64,000 nt of DNA from Globomyces pollinis-pini (taxonomy: Eukaryota > Chytridiomycota > Chytridiomycetes > Rhizophydiales > Globomycetaceae), in NCBI GenBank assembly GCA_025399215.1, contig MU621149.1:1-64000 (forward strand). Reading direction: 5' to 3'. Position numbers and translations under genes: made by a program. The notes below the pieces were generated by a model. That model was not told the origin of the DNA. It saw only the letters and a program-made list of their open reading frames with translations, and ran no database searches. Shown here piece after piece: positions 9,423 to 18,547 of this stretch. How positions within the stretch are numbered: position 1 is the first letter of the stretch; every line of letters starts with the position of its first letter.

Positions 9423-10488
9423 TTGTTGTCTTTTGTTTTTTTAACCTTTTTTCTCTTCATCTCACAAACAATACAAACACATGACTGATAATCACAATTT
9501 ATACTGGATTTATATTACTATCATACCTTCGTGTTCTTAGAGTATATCTTACATAGAGGACCTTGGATTGACAGATGGATGGATACTTTGATTTAGAAAG
9601 TCACACTTTGAAGTGGCTCTAAATTGACGGGTTTTGGACGTTTTTGGACGTGACTCATCAAACACAAGGAGTCTACATTGACTACTGTTTTTCGACTTCA
9701 AATATTTTGCTGATCGGCACATAAAAATGTATTTCACTAAACATGGTAAATCCGCAAACCTTGGCGAACTTTTAGAAGAATTATAAGCTCGGGTATATAT
9801 ATTATCTGTTAGATTAGTGCGGTTTACAAATGATGAAAGTAATATGTGAACATCAAGTGAAGACTAGAAAGTATATTGATAAAATGGTGTTACTTCAAAT
9901 CTTGCTGGTGTCAATACAGACCAGATTTGATCTACCTTTTTTATCAACACACTCTATAATCTTCAACTGATGTGAACTGTACTCAATTTCTCCATTTATA
10001 ACCCATTTTACAGATACATTTCAGCTAAGACGCTTGCATATCACAATTACTTGGTTTTTTGTGGATCATGCATGAACACTTTTCTAAGTAGAACATATTT
10101 GTACACACTTAAAAAAGCGTTCATGCATGATCCACAAAAAACCAAGTAACTCAAATGAAAACGTCTTATACCAAAAGGTTGTGTGAAAACCAATTATACT
10201 CGTCTAACGAATAATACCGGAAAGAAGCTATCAGTTACTGCTAATAAATGTCCAAGTGGACAAATTATCAGAATTTAGAAACCAGAGCAATCATCTGTTT
10301 GCCCTTTGAAATACTAGGAGCCTCTCTATAACATATTCACACTCAATGAATTAATTAGATAGCGATGATACTAGTGTTCTAAAATAATAATCACAACTAC
10401 ATAAGATGCTAAGATAAACGTTGATGAATTGTGCAGCATTTCGTAATACCCATTCATTGAGCGTCCTATCTAGGGTGACATTTATACT
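9423..10488. other. Gene-poor stretch containing a long palindrome
   Basis: No convincing coding sequence. The centre holds the inverted repeat described separately (10047-10149). The flanks are AT-rich. This 1.07 kb gap separates BRK1 from the effector-like HNH gene and is among the longest non-coding spans in the window. Confidence 0.5.
10047..10149. repeat. Long inverted repeat (31-bp perfect arms, 41-bp loop)
   Basis: Arms 10047-10077 and 10119-10149 are exact reverse complements, containing TTGTGGATCATGCATGAAC and its complement. Beyond them, an imperfect extension can be traced to a further TAAGACG/CGTCTTA pair near 10026 and 10161. It could be a hairpin-forming MITE-like element or a structured transcript. 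No target-site duplication is obvious. Confidence 0.8.
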
Positions 10489-11613
10489 CTATTCAATAAA
10501 AGAAGGTAAATCGGTATCATCAATAGTAGCGAGCCAACGTTTAACCTTACGAGTAGTTTCTGAACGTTCGGCGGACGTTTGACCAAAACCTTCTTCATTT
10601 AATTCCTGTGGGTCAGCTTGAGCCTTCATTTTCTGTACTTCTCTCTTCTTGTAAAAACATCTGTTGTGAAATGCCAGAAACTGCCCTCCAGGCCATTTGT
10701 TCGGTTTTGAGGAATTAAAACTGATCTCCTTTCCGTTGAAAGAATGAATTCTTTCTTGCAATTGCTTCATAGCAGCTGAATCTGAAGCAGGAAATTCGTG
10801 CAAGGGTAAGGTTTCAACGACATAACGGACAATAGTCGTGCCATTCTCCCCATTTTCCTTCCTTAGAATTGTAAATTCAAACCTATCAAACGCCTGGTGA
10901 AAGGATCTGCACATTAAGATACCATTTCGAACGTCCATAATACGATGATTAGCTTCATCACAACTTTCAGGAAATGCTGTATCAAAAGCCACCTTGCCAA
11001 CCAAGTCATGGTTCTGGAAGTATGCCCATGGTACAATATGACATGCCTCAAGTTCCAATTCAGTTCTCCCGGTAAATACACAGCCGTTGATATCCCTTTC
11101 TTTGATGCGAGTTCTGAAAGCATGCTGACCAAGTTCATCACCAGTACTTGCTCTACTTGTTCGACTACTTTGACTGGCAGTGGAACGATTTCTCTTTAAA
11201 GGAATGCGTATTGATGAAGATGCCTCATGGACTTTAAGTTGTAAAGCGAGCTCGTCCAAATTCCGTAATTGCTCCTCCTTTTTCCATACTTTCTCCTTTT
11301 CCTTCTGTAGCTGCTCCCGCAGTTGCTCCTTCTTCTTCCATACTTGCTCCTTTTCCTTCCGTAGTTGCTCCTTGTTTCCATATTCTTCCTTTTCTTCATC
11401 GGTCCAGTCATTAATACTTTTCTTCAAATACAACTGAACCGTCAACAGCTGAATTTGAACCTCAACCAAATCCTTTTCAACGGAGGCAGTCCTATGATTT
11501 GTATAGCGACCAGTTTCTTCTGCAGTCCACTGGGAAAACTCCTTACTTAAGAGAGCTCTAAGGGTATTGAGCTTGGAATGCTGTTCAGTAATTTGCTCTT
11601 GAATAAAATCCAT
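10489..11613 (-). CDS. Coiled-coil plus HNH-nuclease protein (effector-like)
   Basis: Start taken at the second ATG (11613, MDFIQEQITEQ); an in-frame ATG lies at 11649. Numbering is from that upstream ATG (386 residues). Two similar N-terminal segments contain SQWTAEE and NDWTDEE (about 40-85). A Lys/Glu/Gln coiled coil follows with repeats of KEKEQVWKKKEQL (about 92-130), then a Ser/Arg-rich linker (145-170), then an HNH domain of the HNH_2 kind: GCVFTG, LEACHIVPW (H204), DVRNGILM (N242), SFHQAFD (H251). HNH domains cleave DNA. Intronless and richer in GC than its neighbours, it resembles host-directed or selfish nuclease proteins such as Crinkler-type effectors of chytrids and oomycetes. 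No signal peptide is seen. Confidence 0.75.
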   Translation of the reverse strand: MDFIQEQITEQHSKLNTLRALLSKEFSQWTAEETGRYTNHRTASVEKDLVEVQIQLLTVQLYLKKSINDWTDEEKEEYGNKEQLRKEKEQVWKKKEQLREQLQKEKEKVWKKEEQLRNLDELALQLKVHEASSSIRIPLKRNRSTASQSSRTSRASTGDELGQHAFRTRIKERDINGCVFTGRTELELEACHIVPWAYFQNHDLVGKVAFDTAFPESCDEANHRIMDVRNGILMCRSFHQAFDRFEFTILRKENGENGTTIVRYVVETLPLHEFPASDSAAMKQLQERIHSFNGKEISFNSSKPNKWPGGQFLAFHNRCFYKKREVQKMKAQADPQELNEEGFGQTSAERSETTRKVKRWLATIDDTDLPSFIE

Positions 11614-11649
11614 GGATGGCTTTATAGTAAAAAAAGTCACCAATTTCAA

Positions 11650-12156
11650 ATGGTTTCATCAATGACAATGGAGTTCATCAATGACAACTGATCTCAATAA
11701 TGCTCTTTGTAGTATCAAATCGTTGATTTTTACCTATGGATGATGAAGATTTTTGCCTTGAATGAGTCAAGTGTCTATGTATATACTATATCGTGTATAA
11801 ACTATTTATCACACCCTTAAAAGTACAGAATTTCATTTGAGGTTTGTCATGATGAATGTTTTTCGATCGAATCCTTCCAAATTGTTAATTGTTTACCACC
11901 TCACAATCAAGAACATCCAATGTCAAATTAAATACGAAGTTTATTATAACAATTACCATATGAGCAGTTATTTTTTAAATTGGTTTTTAATGGGAATTTA
12001 TTCTGATACTCGTTTCCGTTTGTATAATACAAGTGGACACAAACCTCAATTGGGTGGAAAAATGAGAATGGATTTGATATGGTTATGTTTATGACCATTG
12101 TTTAGTAGGAATATAATCTGAAAAAACCACGGAGTAAAAGTTTATCAATCGTTCCT
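11650..12156. other. Intergenic stretch between divergent genes
   Basis: The divergent promoter region of the HNH gene and isocitrate dehydrogenase. A plus-strand ORF at 11837-12094 (85 codons) has no recognisable motif. A short direct repeat (TTCATCAATGACAA) occurs twice near 11655-11685. Confidence 0.4.
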
Positions 12157-13629
12157 ATGGCATCAAAGATTGCAATTGCTGTTGCAAAAGGTGATGGAAT
12201 TGGACCAGAAATAATGGATGCTACATTGCATATCCTGAAAGCTGCCAAACTACCATTAGAATACAAGTTTGTAGAAATGGGAAATGATTACTACAAGAAA
12301 GGGTTTTCTACAGGAATGACTCCAGAAGCAAAAGAAACCGTGGAATCTACTCGTATCTTATTAAAAGGCCCTATGGAAACCCCAAAAGGATTAGGTGTCA
12401 AATCCATCAATGTCACATCTCGTAAGGTTTGGAGTACCTTTGCCAACAAGAGAGTCTTTCGTACCTTGCCAGGAGTAGAAACTGTATTTTCAAAGGCTGG
12501 CATTAACATTGATTTAACATTATTCCGAGAAAATATTGAAGATACTTATGGAGGAATTGAACATTTTCAAACCACAGATGTTGCTCAATGTCGTCGATTG
12601 ATTACCAGAGTTGGTAGTGAACAAATCCATCGAGCAGCTTTTGAAATGGCTAAATTAAAGGATACTACCAGGGTTACTTGTTGTCATAAAGCAAACATTA
12701 TGAAATTGACTGATGGTTTATTTTTAGAAACTTTCTATAAAGTTGCAAAAGAATATCCAGGAGTCAAAGCTGATGATGCCATTGTGGATGATTTAGCAAT
12801 GAAGTTAGTCACTCGACCTGACAAGTACAATGTATTGGTATTACCAAATTTGCAAGGTGATATTATGTCTGATTTGTGTGCTGGTTTGGTAGGAGGTTTG
12901 GGAATGGCACCATCTGCTAATATTGGAGATCAAATCTCGATTTTTGAAGCTGTCCATGGTACTGCACCTGATATTGCTGGAAAAGGTTACGCAAATCCAA
13001 CTGCTCTTTTAATGTCTACCATCATGATGTTACGTCATTTAGGATTACATGAAAGTTCCAATCACATTGATAAAGCTTTACGTAAAACTTTGGCTGATGG
13101 TGTTCGTACTAGAGATTTAGTTCAATTACCTGGTTATCATCCTGCATCTACTCACGATTTTGCAGAAGCAATTGTCAAGAATTTACCAGCTGAAGCTAAA
13201 TCTGATGTTGTTACTGTCAATTGGGATCACTTAAGTTTCTTGAAATCCGCCAAACCTGCCGTAAATCAAATGATGATTGGAGAAACTGAAACATCCAAAA
13301 AAACTGTTGGTACCGATATTTTTGTAGATTCTCCATTATTACCAAAAGATATCGCAACAATCATCAACAAAGAATTAGAATCTACCAATTTGAAATTGGT
13401 CATGATTTCTAATCGTGGTACTCAAATTTGGCCAACCGGATCGGTCTATACTCAATTAGTCAATCATCATCGTTGTCGTATTGAATTGAAGGATTCCAAG
13501 GAATCGATTCATGAATCTGATTTATTGATTGTTGTTGCTAAAATCGCTAAACATGTTCGTGTTTGCTCAACTGAAATGTTACTTGTCGTCAATGATCAAC
13601 GTAAATTCACTTTAGCTCAAGGTCAATAA
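12157..13629 (+). CDS. Isocitrate dehydrogenase of bacterial (Thermus/Rickettsia) type
   Basis: A 490-residue intronless protein. The first 330 residues form an isopropylmalate/isocitrate dehydrogenase fold: AVAKGDGIGPEIM, SINVTSRKVWSTFANKR (substrate Ser/Asn/Arg set), the lysine segment CHKANIMKLTDG, LPNLQGDIMSDL, and GTAPDIAGKGYANPTA for cofactor binding. The last 120 residues form an extra C-terminal domain typical of the roughly 490-residue IDHs of Thermus and Rickettsia, absent from ordinary fungal IDP and IDH enzymes. It converts isocitrate to 2-oxoglutarate with NAD or NADP. No mitochondrial leader is obvious (MASKIAIAVAK). The absence of introns and the type suggest acquisition from bacteria, but related enzymes in other protists must be checked. 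Confidence 0.85.
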   Translation: MASKIAIAVAKGDGIGPEIMDATLHILKAAKLPLEYKFVEMGNDYYKKGFSTGMTPEAKETVESTRILLKGPMETPKGLGVKSINVTSRKVWSTFANKRVFRTLPGVETVFSKAGINIDLTLFRENIEDTYGGIEHFQTTDVAQCRRLITRVGSEQIHRAAFEMAKLKDTTRVTCCHKANIMKLTDGLFLETFYKVAKEYPGVKADDAIVDDLAMKLVTRPDKYNVLVLPNLQGDIMSDLCAGLVGGLGMAPSANIGDQISIFEAVHGTAPDIAGKGYANPTALLMSTIMMLRHLGLHESSNHIDKALRKTLADGVRTRDLVQLPGYHPASTHDFAEAIVKNLPAEAKSDVVTVNWDHLSFLKSAKPAVNQMMIGETETSKKTVGTDIFVDSPLLPKDIATIINKELESTNLKLVMISNRGTQIWPTGSVYTQLVNHHRCRIELKDSKESIHESDLLIVVAKIAKHVRVCSTEMLLVVNDQRKFTLAQGQ

Positions 13630-13704
13630 AAATCTTCTACTATTTTTGAAAAACATTAATCTTTTTGATGAGACGAATTCAAATTTTTATTGATCATAAC
13701 ATTG

Positions 13705-15576
13705 TTAATGAGTGACTTTGGTGATTTCAAGTAAAGCTTGAAAATCCAAATTGGAGATATCAATATCTTGACCAAGATCATCCACAGAACTACGAATTTG
13801 GAATGGCAAAGGTAAATCACGTTTTTTCAACCCCTTTAGAAATGGATCTGGTAATGGAGATACAGTTTGTAATGGTTGCCCAAACACCAATTCCGAATTC
13901 CCATCAAAGTATCTCAAACAATTCAAATATTTAAATTTGATCATTTTAGAATACTGATCATCATATCTTGATTGCATAATTTCGGTAAATGTTAATGTTG
14001 GATTTTCTGGATGTAAGGTTTGAATTGGATTGATACATTCATGACCTTTACATTTAGCCATCACGGACATTAAAGCATCTAATCGATCCTGTAATTTCAA
14101 TAGTTCATTTGAAATAGTTTGATTACGACCAGGAAGTAAATTCTTCATTTCAAAAGGATCCATTTTCAAATCATAGAGTTCATAATCCCCAGTACAATGA
14201 GCAACATATTTGTAACAGATAGATTTATCAATCAAACAGATTCGAATACCTTTGTAAGTGAAATTTGGATGAAAAAATTCACCTTCAGTATTCATATCAA
14301 TTGGGAATTGTATAGCAGCACCTTCATCCAACTTAATTCCCCAGAATTCAATACCAGTATAATCACCTCTTGGTTGTTGACCATTCAATAACGCGCTATT
14401 GAGTTCACTCTCTTCAAAGATAGGGATAATAGATCCATCAACTGATTCAGGTACTTGTTTACGTCCAGCCAATGCCACCATCGTAGGTGCAATATCAATA
14501 TGTGATGTACGTAAGTTTGATATTTTGCCTTTACCAATTCCAGGACCTGATACGTAAAATGGAGTTTTGATATCTTCCTCATAACATGTTTCTTTACCCT
14601 GCAACATCCCATGGTTACCTAAATGATACCCATTATCAGATGAATACATAAAAATCGTGTTTTCAAATCTTCCATCCATCTTCAATTGTTCAACAATTTG
14701 TCCAATCATATCATCAACAGATAAGAGTGATAGTACCCGTGATCGATACATGTTATCCAAGAAAGTTTTGTTATTTGCATTTAATGGTGTTAAATTTCGT
14801 ATCCAAATGGGTTTATCTGATCGATCCAATTCATTATAATTTTCAGAAATGGGAAGTGTTAAATTTGGTAAGAGATGTTGATGACGTGGAGCAGGGATAG
14901 GAGGTGTAAAAGTAGCGTTCGGTACAGCTGGTGGTTTAGGTAATGGGAATTTAATTTCAACTCCAGTATGACAACCAATTGGAGCAATGTATGAAAAGAA
15001 TGGTTCATCACGTACAGCTGCATCTTTCAATTGCGCCAATGTTTTTTGAGTTAATATATCAGTATTGTACTGTCCAGAAAATAATTGAGGTTTAGCACCA
15101 TTTTTTGAAAATACTGGATTGTTATAATCAAAGGTAAATGGGTACACGGCTGCATCGAAATCATTCCAACCGACTGGAACATTTTTATCACCATATTCAA
15201 GTGTATACTCGACAAAAAGTTTACCAGTCATATAAGTGTTGTATCCTTCTTGTTGTAACCAACTAGGTAGATATTCAGCATCCAAATTCAAAGCTCGCAT
15301 TTTCGTATATCCACCATATGGAGGTAAAGTATCCGTCAAATTATGATTATGTGTAGTTTTACCACTTAAAATTGACATTCTTGATGGACAACAAACTGGA
15401 GTATTAATGAAATGATTTTCAAATTTAGTTCCACCTTGAACAAATAATTTTTGAAAATTAGGCATGTATTGTTCCATATTATGAAATCCATCATGATCAT
15501 CTGCCAAGATAAACACAATGTTGGGTTTGGTAGCAATGGTGAAGGTTAACACGAGTGTTGATAAGAATAGATTCAT
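13705..15576 (-). CDS. Secreted sulfatase (N-acetylglucosamine-6-sulfatase/arylsulfatase type)
   Basis: An intronless 623-residue protein. A signal peptide (MNLFLSTLVLTFTIAT) is followed by PNIVFILADDHDG (metal-binding Asp pair). The formylglycine motif CCPSR lies at residues 62-66 within FINTPVCCPSRMSILSG, so C62 should be converted to formylglycine. Further sites are TGKL, and SDNGYHLGNHGM with Asp/Asn metal ligands. The arrangement resembles GNS and extracellular Sulf enzymes more than bacterial arylsulfatases. It hydrolyses sulfate esters outside the cell, possibly from algal or animal polysaccharides. It converges with the isocitrate dehydrogenase gene, with 75 bases between stops. Confidence 0.88.
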   Translation of the reverse strand: MNLFLSTLVLTFTIATKPNIVFILADDHDGFHNMEQYMPNFQKLFVQGGTKFENHFINTPVCCPSRMSILSGKTTHNHNLTDTLPPYGGYTKMRALNLDAEYLPSWLQQEGYNTYMTGKLFVEYTLEYGDKNVPVGWNDFDAAVYPFTFDYNNPVFSKNGAKPQLFSGQYNTDILTQKTLAQLKDAAVRDEPFFSYIAPIGCHTGVEIKFPLPKPPAVPNATFTPPIPAPRHQHLLPNLTLPISENYNELDRSDKPIWIRNLTPLNANNKTFLDNMYRSRVLSLLSVDDMIGQIVEQLKMDGRFENTIFMYSSDNGYHLGNHGMLQGKETCYEEDIKTPFYVSGPGIGKGKISNLRTSHIDIAPTMVALAGRKQVPESVDGSIIPIFEESELNSALLNGQQPRGDYTGIEFWGIKLDEGAAIQFPIDMNTEGEFFHPNFTYKGIRICLIDKSICYKYVAHCTGDYELYDLKMDPFEMKNLLPGRNQTISNELLKLQDRLDALMSVMAKCKGHECINPIQTLHPENPTLTFTEIMQSRYDDQYSKMIKFKYLNCLRYFDGNSELVFGQPLQTVSPLPDPFLKGLKKRDLPLPFQIRSSVDDLGQDIDISNLDFQALLEITKVTH

Positions 15577-16226
15577 TTGATTTGTTTTTCTTGTTAACGA
15601 TGGTTATATATAGTCTTAACCAAGTGAGTCAGTCAATCCGTCAAACACATGGCGCGGATGTAACAGGAACCGTTTGGGATCCGATAGACAGTTTTTGGAC
15701 TTATTTATCTGATATTGAAGAAATGAATATCATCGAGGGCTTCTGTAGGAACTTCTGTTTACCAGAATCATTGATTTGTAGTAATCAAGTGCAAGTACCC
15801 TTCACATGTTGGAATAACGTAGAGTTCAAAAGTCAGTATGAAGACTATACATAAAGATGAACTGCAGTCCAATCGGAGAATAACAGAGTATTGAGCGAAC
15901 ATCACAAACGTGTGTTTGCTTAATCAAATGATTCACAGTTTGGTTTTATCGGATGTAACCACCAATAGTTTAAACGTGTGGGAACTAATAACCTAGTTTA
16001 GGCCGACATATCGGATGTAACCAGTCCTACATACTGAATCCAATCAATCATACCTTAAACATGATCGGATGTAACCATGCCATGTCGCGATGTATCTGCT
16101 GGTAGATCCTGATGAGACTTTAGATGAATGAAATCCATCCTAATATAATAAAACTTTATTCTAGATAATTGGTATCCATATTCAATTCCATTATGGAATT
16201 GACATTTTGTAAAATTTTATTCTTTT
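15577..16226. other. Divergent intergenic region with a repeated 11-12-bp motif
   Basis: Between the sulfatase start and the sulfhydrylase-type gene. The motif TCGGATGTAACC occurs exactly at 15949-15960, 16011-16022 and 16065-16076, and a GCGGATGTAAC variant sits at 15654-15664. All are in the same orientation. An ORF at 15555-15854 is not supported. The motifs may be regulator binding sites shared by one or both flanking genes. Confidence 0.5.
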
Positions 16227-17455
16227 GTGATGAAAGGAATTACAAAAACAGTGAATGGATTAGTAGGATCCATAGGAAACACACCCTTAATCTACTTGAA
16301 GCATCTTTCAAAACAAACGCAATGTGAAATTTATGGGAAAGCAGAATTTATGAATCCAGTACCAAAAAAAAAAATCACTCATTCAAGGGTTCATTGTAAT
16401 AGAATAACAAAGAAGGTGGTTCAGTAAAAGATAGAGCAGCGTTGTATTTGGTCAAAGAAGCGGAATCAAAAGGGTTGACCAAAGGGGGTACGATAGTTGA
16501 AGGTAAAGATGATTTTATTTCATCAAAGGTACTGCTGGTAATACGGGGATAGGTTTAGCTCATGTATGTGCTGCTAAAGGTTATAAATGTGTGATTTTTA
16601 TACCAAATACTCAATCAAAAGAAAAATTAGATCTATTAAGAATGTTGGGTGTAGATGTTCGACCAGTTCCACCAGCACCTTGTAATAATTGAATTGTATT
16701 AATGAACTAGTTACTGATTCAAACAATTTTAATCATTTGGCACGTCAATATGCTGATACGAATTCAAATACTTTTTGGACAAATCAATTTGATAATGTAA
16801 TTTATTGATGATTTAATTGTATCATAAAAAAGTTGGCGAATAAATTAGCACATTATGAAACCACTGGTCCAGAGATTTATAAACAAATGGATGGTGATGT
16901 GAATGCATTTGTATGTGCAACAGGTACAGGTGGTACATTGGCAGGAGTCACTCAATATTTAAAATCACAAAATCAAAGTATAAAAGTTTACCTAGCAGAT
17001 CCGTATTCTTAAAATGATTAATACTAGTCCCGGTTCCGTATTATACAGTGCTAAAACTATGGGTTTAATAGAACGAACAGGTGATGGTTCGATTACTGAA
17101 GGTAAACTTTTTTTGTTTGATATCAGGTATTGGACAAGGTAGAATTACAGATAATTTAAAGGATGAAATGAATACAATTGATGGAGCAGTTCATATTCCT
17201 GATAGTGATAGTATTCGAATGGTTTATGAATTATTACATCATGAAGGATTATTTGTTGGTGCATCATCAGCATTGAATGTAGTTGCGGCCACTAAAGTTG
17301 CACGTATCCTTGGACCTGGACATCGAATTGTGACTATCATCTGTGACGGTGCTTATCGATATCAATCTAGATTGTTTTCTAAACAATGGTTGAAGAGTAA
17401 AAATTTATTGGATAGCATTCCTTCACATTTAACTAAATATATTTGCTTGGATTGA
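16227..17455 (+). CDS. Cysteine synthase / O-acetylserine sulfhydrylase-type PLP enzyme
   Basis: A fold-type II PLP enzyme recovered after splicing about six short introns (25-44 nt). The order of motifs is [21 protein letters not shown] (K binds PLP), [18 protein letters not shown] (substrate loop), [10 protein letters not shown] (phosphate loop), [21 protein letters not shown] and VGASSALNV. Length after splicing is about 350 residues. It resembles the mitochondrial-type fungal cysteine synthase (yeast YGR012W group), which condenses O-acetylserine with sulfide. Two introns of only 25 nt interrupt DPPGS and TEGIGQG; both restore conserved motifs exactly, which supports the very short intron model. 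Start at either of two adjacent ATGs (16227 or 16230). Confidence 0.87.
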
Positions 17456-17617
17456 TTCTCAATATCTATCAGAACATAGATTAATGTTATTTTTAAAGAA
17501 ATCAAACAAACACGTTCATGATCCCTTGATTTTAATGTAACACTAAAAGAATTGAGATAGTTGATTAATATTTATATTTTTAAAAACAAAAGAAACAAAT
17601 TCATACAAGGATTAATG

Positions 17618-18421
17618 TTATACGAGTGGTTGTCCTAATAATAAATCAAAAAAAAGAATCAATATTTACCAGTGACATGCAATTTCTTTGTCCCAGAACA
17701 AGTAAACCACATGGTGATCCAAAGTCCGATAATGGAAATCGTACCAATAACAGTCAAGAAAAGTGATACAGCCAAAACTGTCACTTGGATACCAAATAAA
17801 TCCATTAATAATTCATCCGAATTCCAATTATCAATGGCAATGGAAGTCCCAATAGAAACAATGATTAATCCAGAGAGTGTTAAAGCAATCATCAAATAAC
17901 GTAACCATAGATCATGCCACATGACTATTAGTGGAGACACTTGTTTTTCGGATACAATATAAGGATCACGACATCGAGTGCAGTCATAGAGGACAGGATC
18001 CTGAGCAGGTGTATCATTTGAAAGGGAAGGTCGTGGGGAACGAGGACGACGAGGAAGTGGTAAAGATGATATATAAGAATTTATACAGTCTTGATGTATG
18101 TATTGTAATTCAGGGTCTTTACAACCTTGACATACTCTGATGAGAGGATTTCTAACTGAGTTGAAAGTTTCCCAACAAGCCCAGCCTAAAGATGAGAAAC
18201 AATTAAAGAATACATTTGTATTGAATGTGGTTATTGTTTAGACCAAAGTAAGAACGCCAAGAGATAGAAGGTAAATCAGAAGAGGAAGAGAGAGGGAGTA
18301 AAGGGGAATTTTCAGAGTGATCGATTGCTAGTTCGTAGTCATAATAATCAGGATTATTATTATTAGTAGTAGTAGTATTAGTGTTATTATAACTGTCCAA
18401 GTGAATCAAATGGTCTACCAT
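17618..18421 (-). CDS. RING-CH (MARCH-type) membrane E3 ubiquitin ligase
   Basis: Splicing a 28-nt intron creates the first zinc-ligand pair, giving YKCWACWETF, then RVCQGCKDPELQYIHQDC and YDCTRCRDPY. This is the C4HC3 RING-CH pattern (C-x2-C, C-x2-C, H-x2-C, C-x2-C). An acidic and Asn/Thr-rich N-terminus precedes it. Two or three hydrophobic segments follow (LRYLMIALTLSGLIIVSIGT; IQVTVLAVSLFLTVIGTISI). A final 35-nt intron moves the stop from 17659 to 17618. MARCH ligases ubiquitinate membrane proteins in the endomembrane system or mitochondria; the number of helices suggests a MARCH5-like or fungal Ssm4-unrelated small form. Substrates are unknown. Confidence 0.75.
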
Positions 18422-18547
18422 TAGTTTCTATTCATTTTACCATTCGTTGTATTTGAATTCATTAAGGAGCCAAAGGATCTAAAACTCAAATAACCCTACT
18501 AACCCTAGCTAAGCCACAAACTAACCAAAATCCAATTTTGTTCTTTT

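Noticed and set aside
18488..18512. Interstitial telomere-like AACCCTA repeats
   Set aside because: Only two imperfect units are present, too few to be meaningful.
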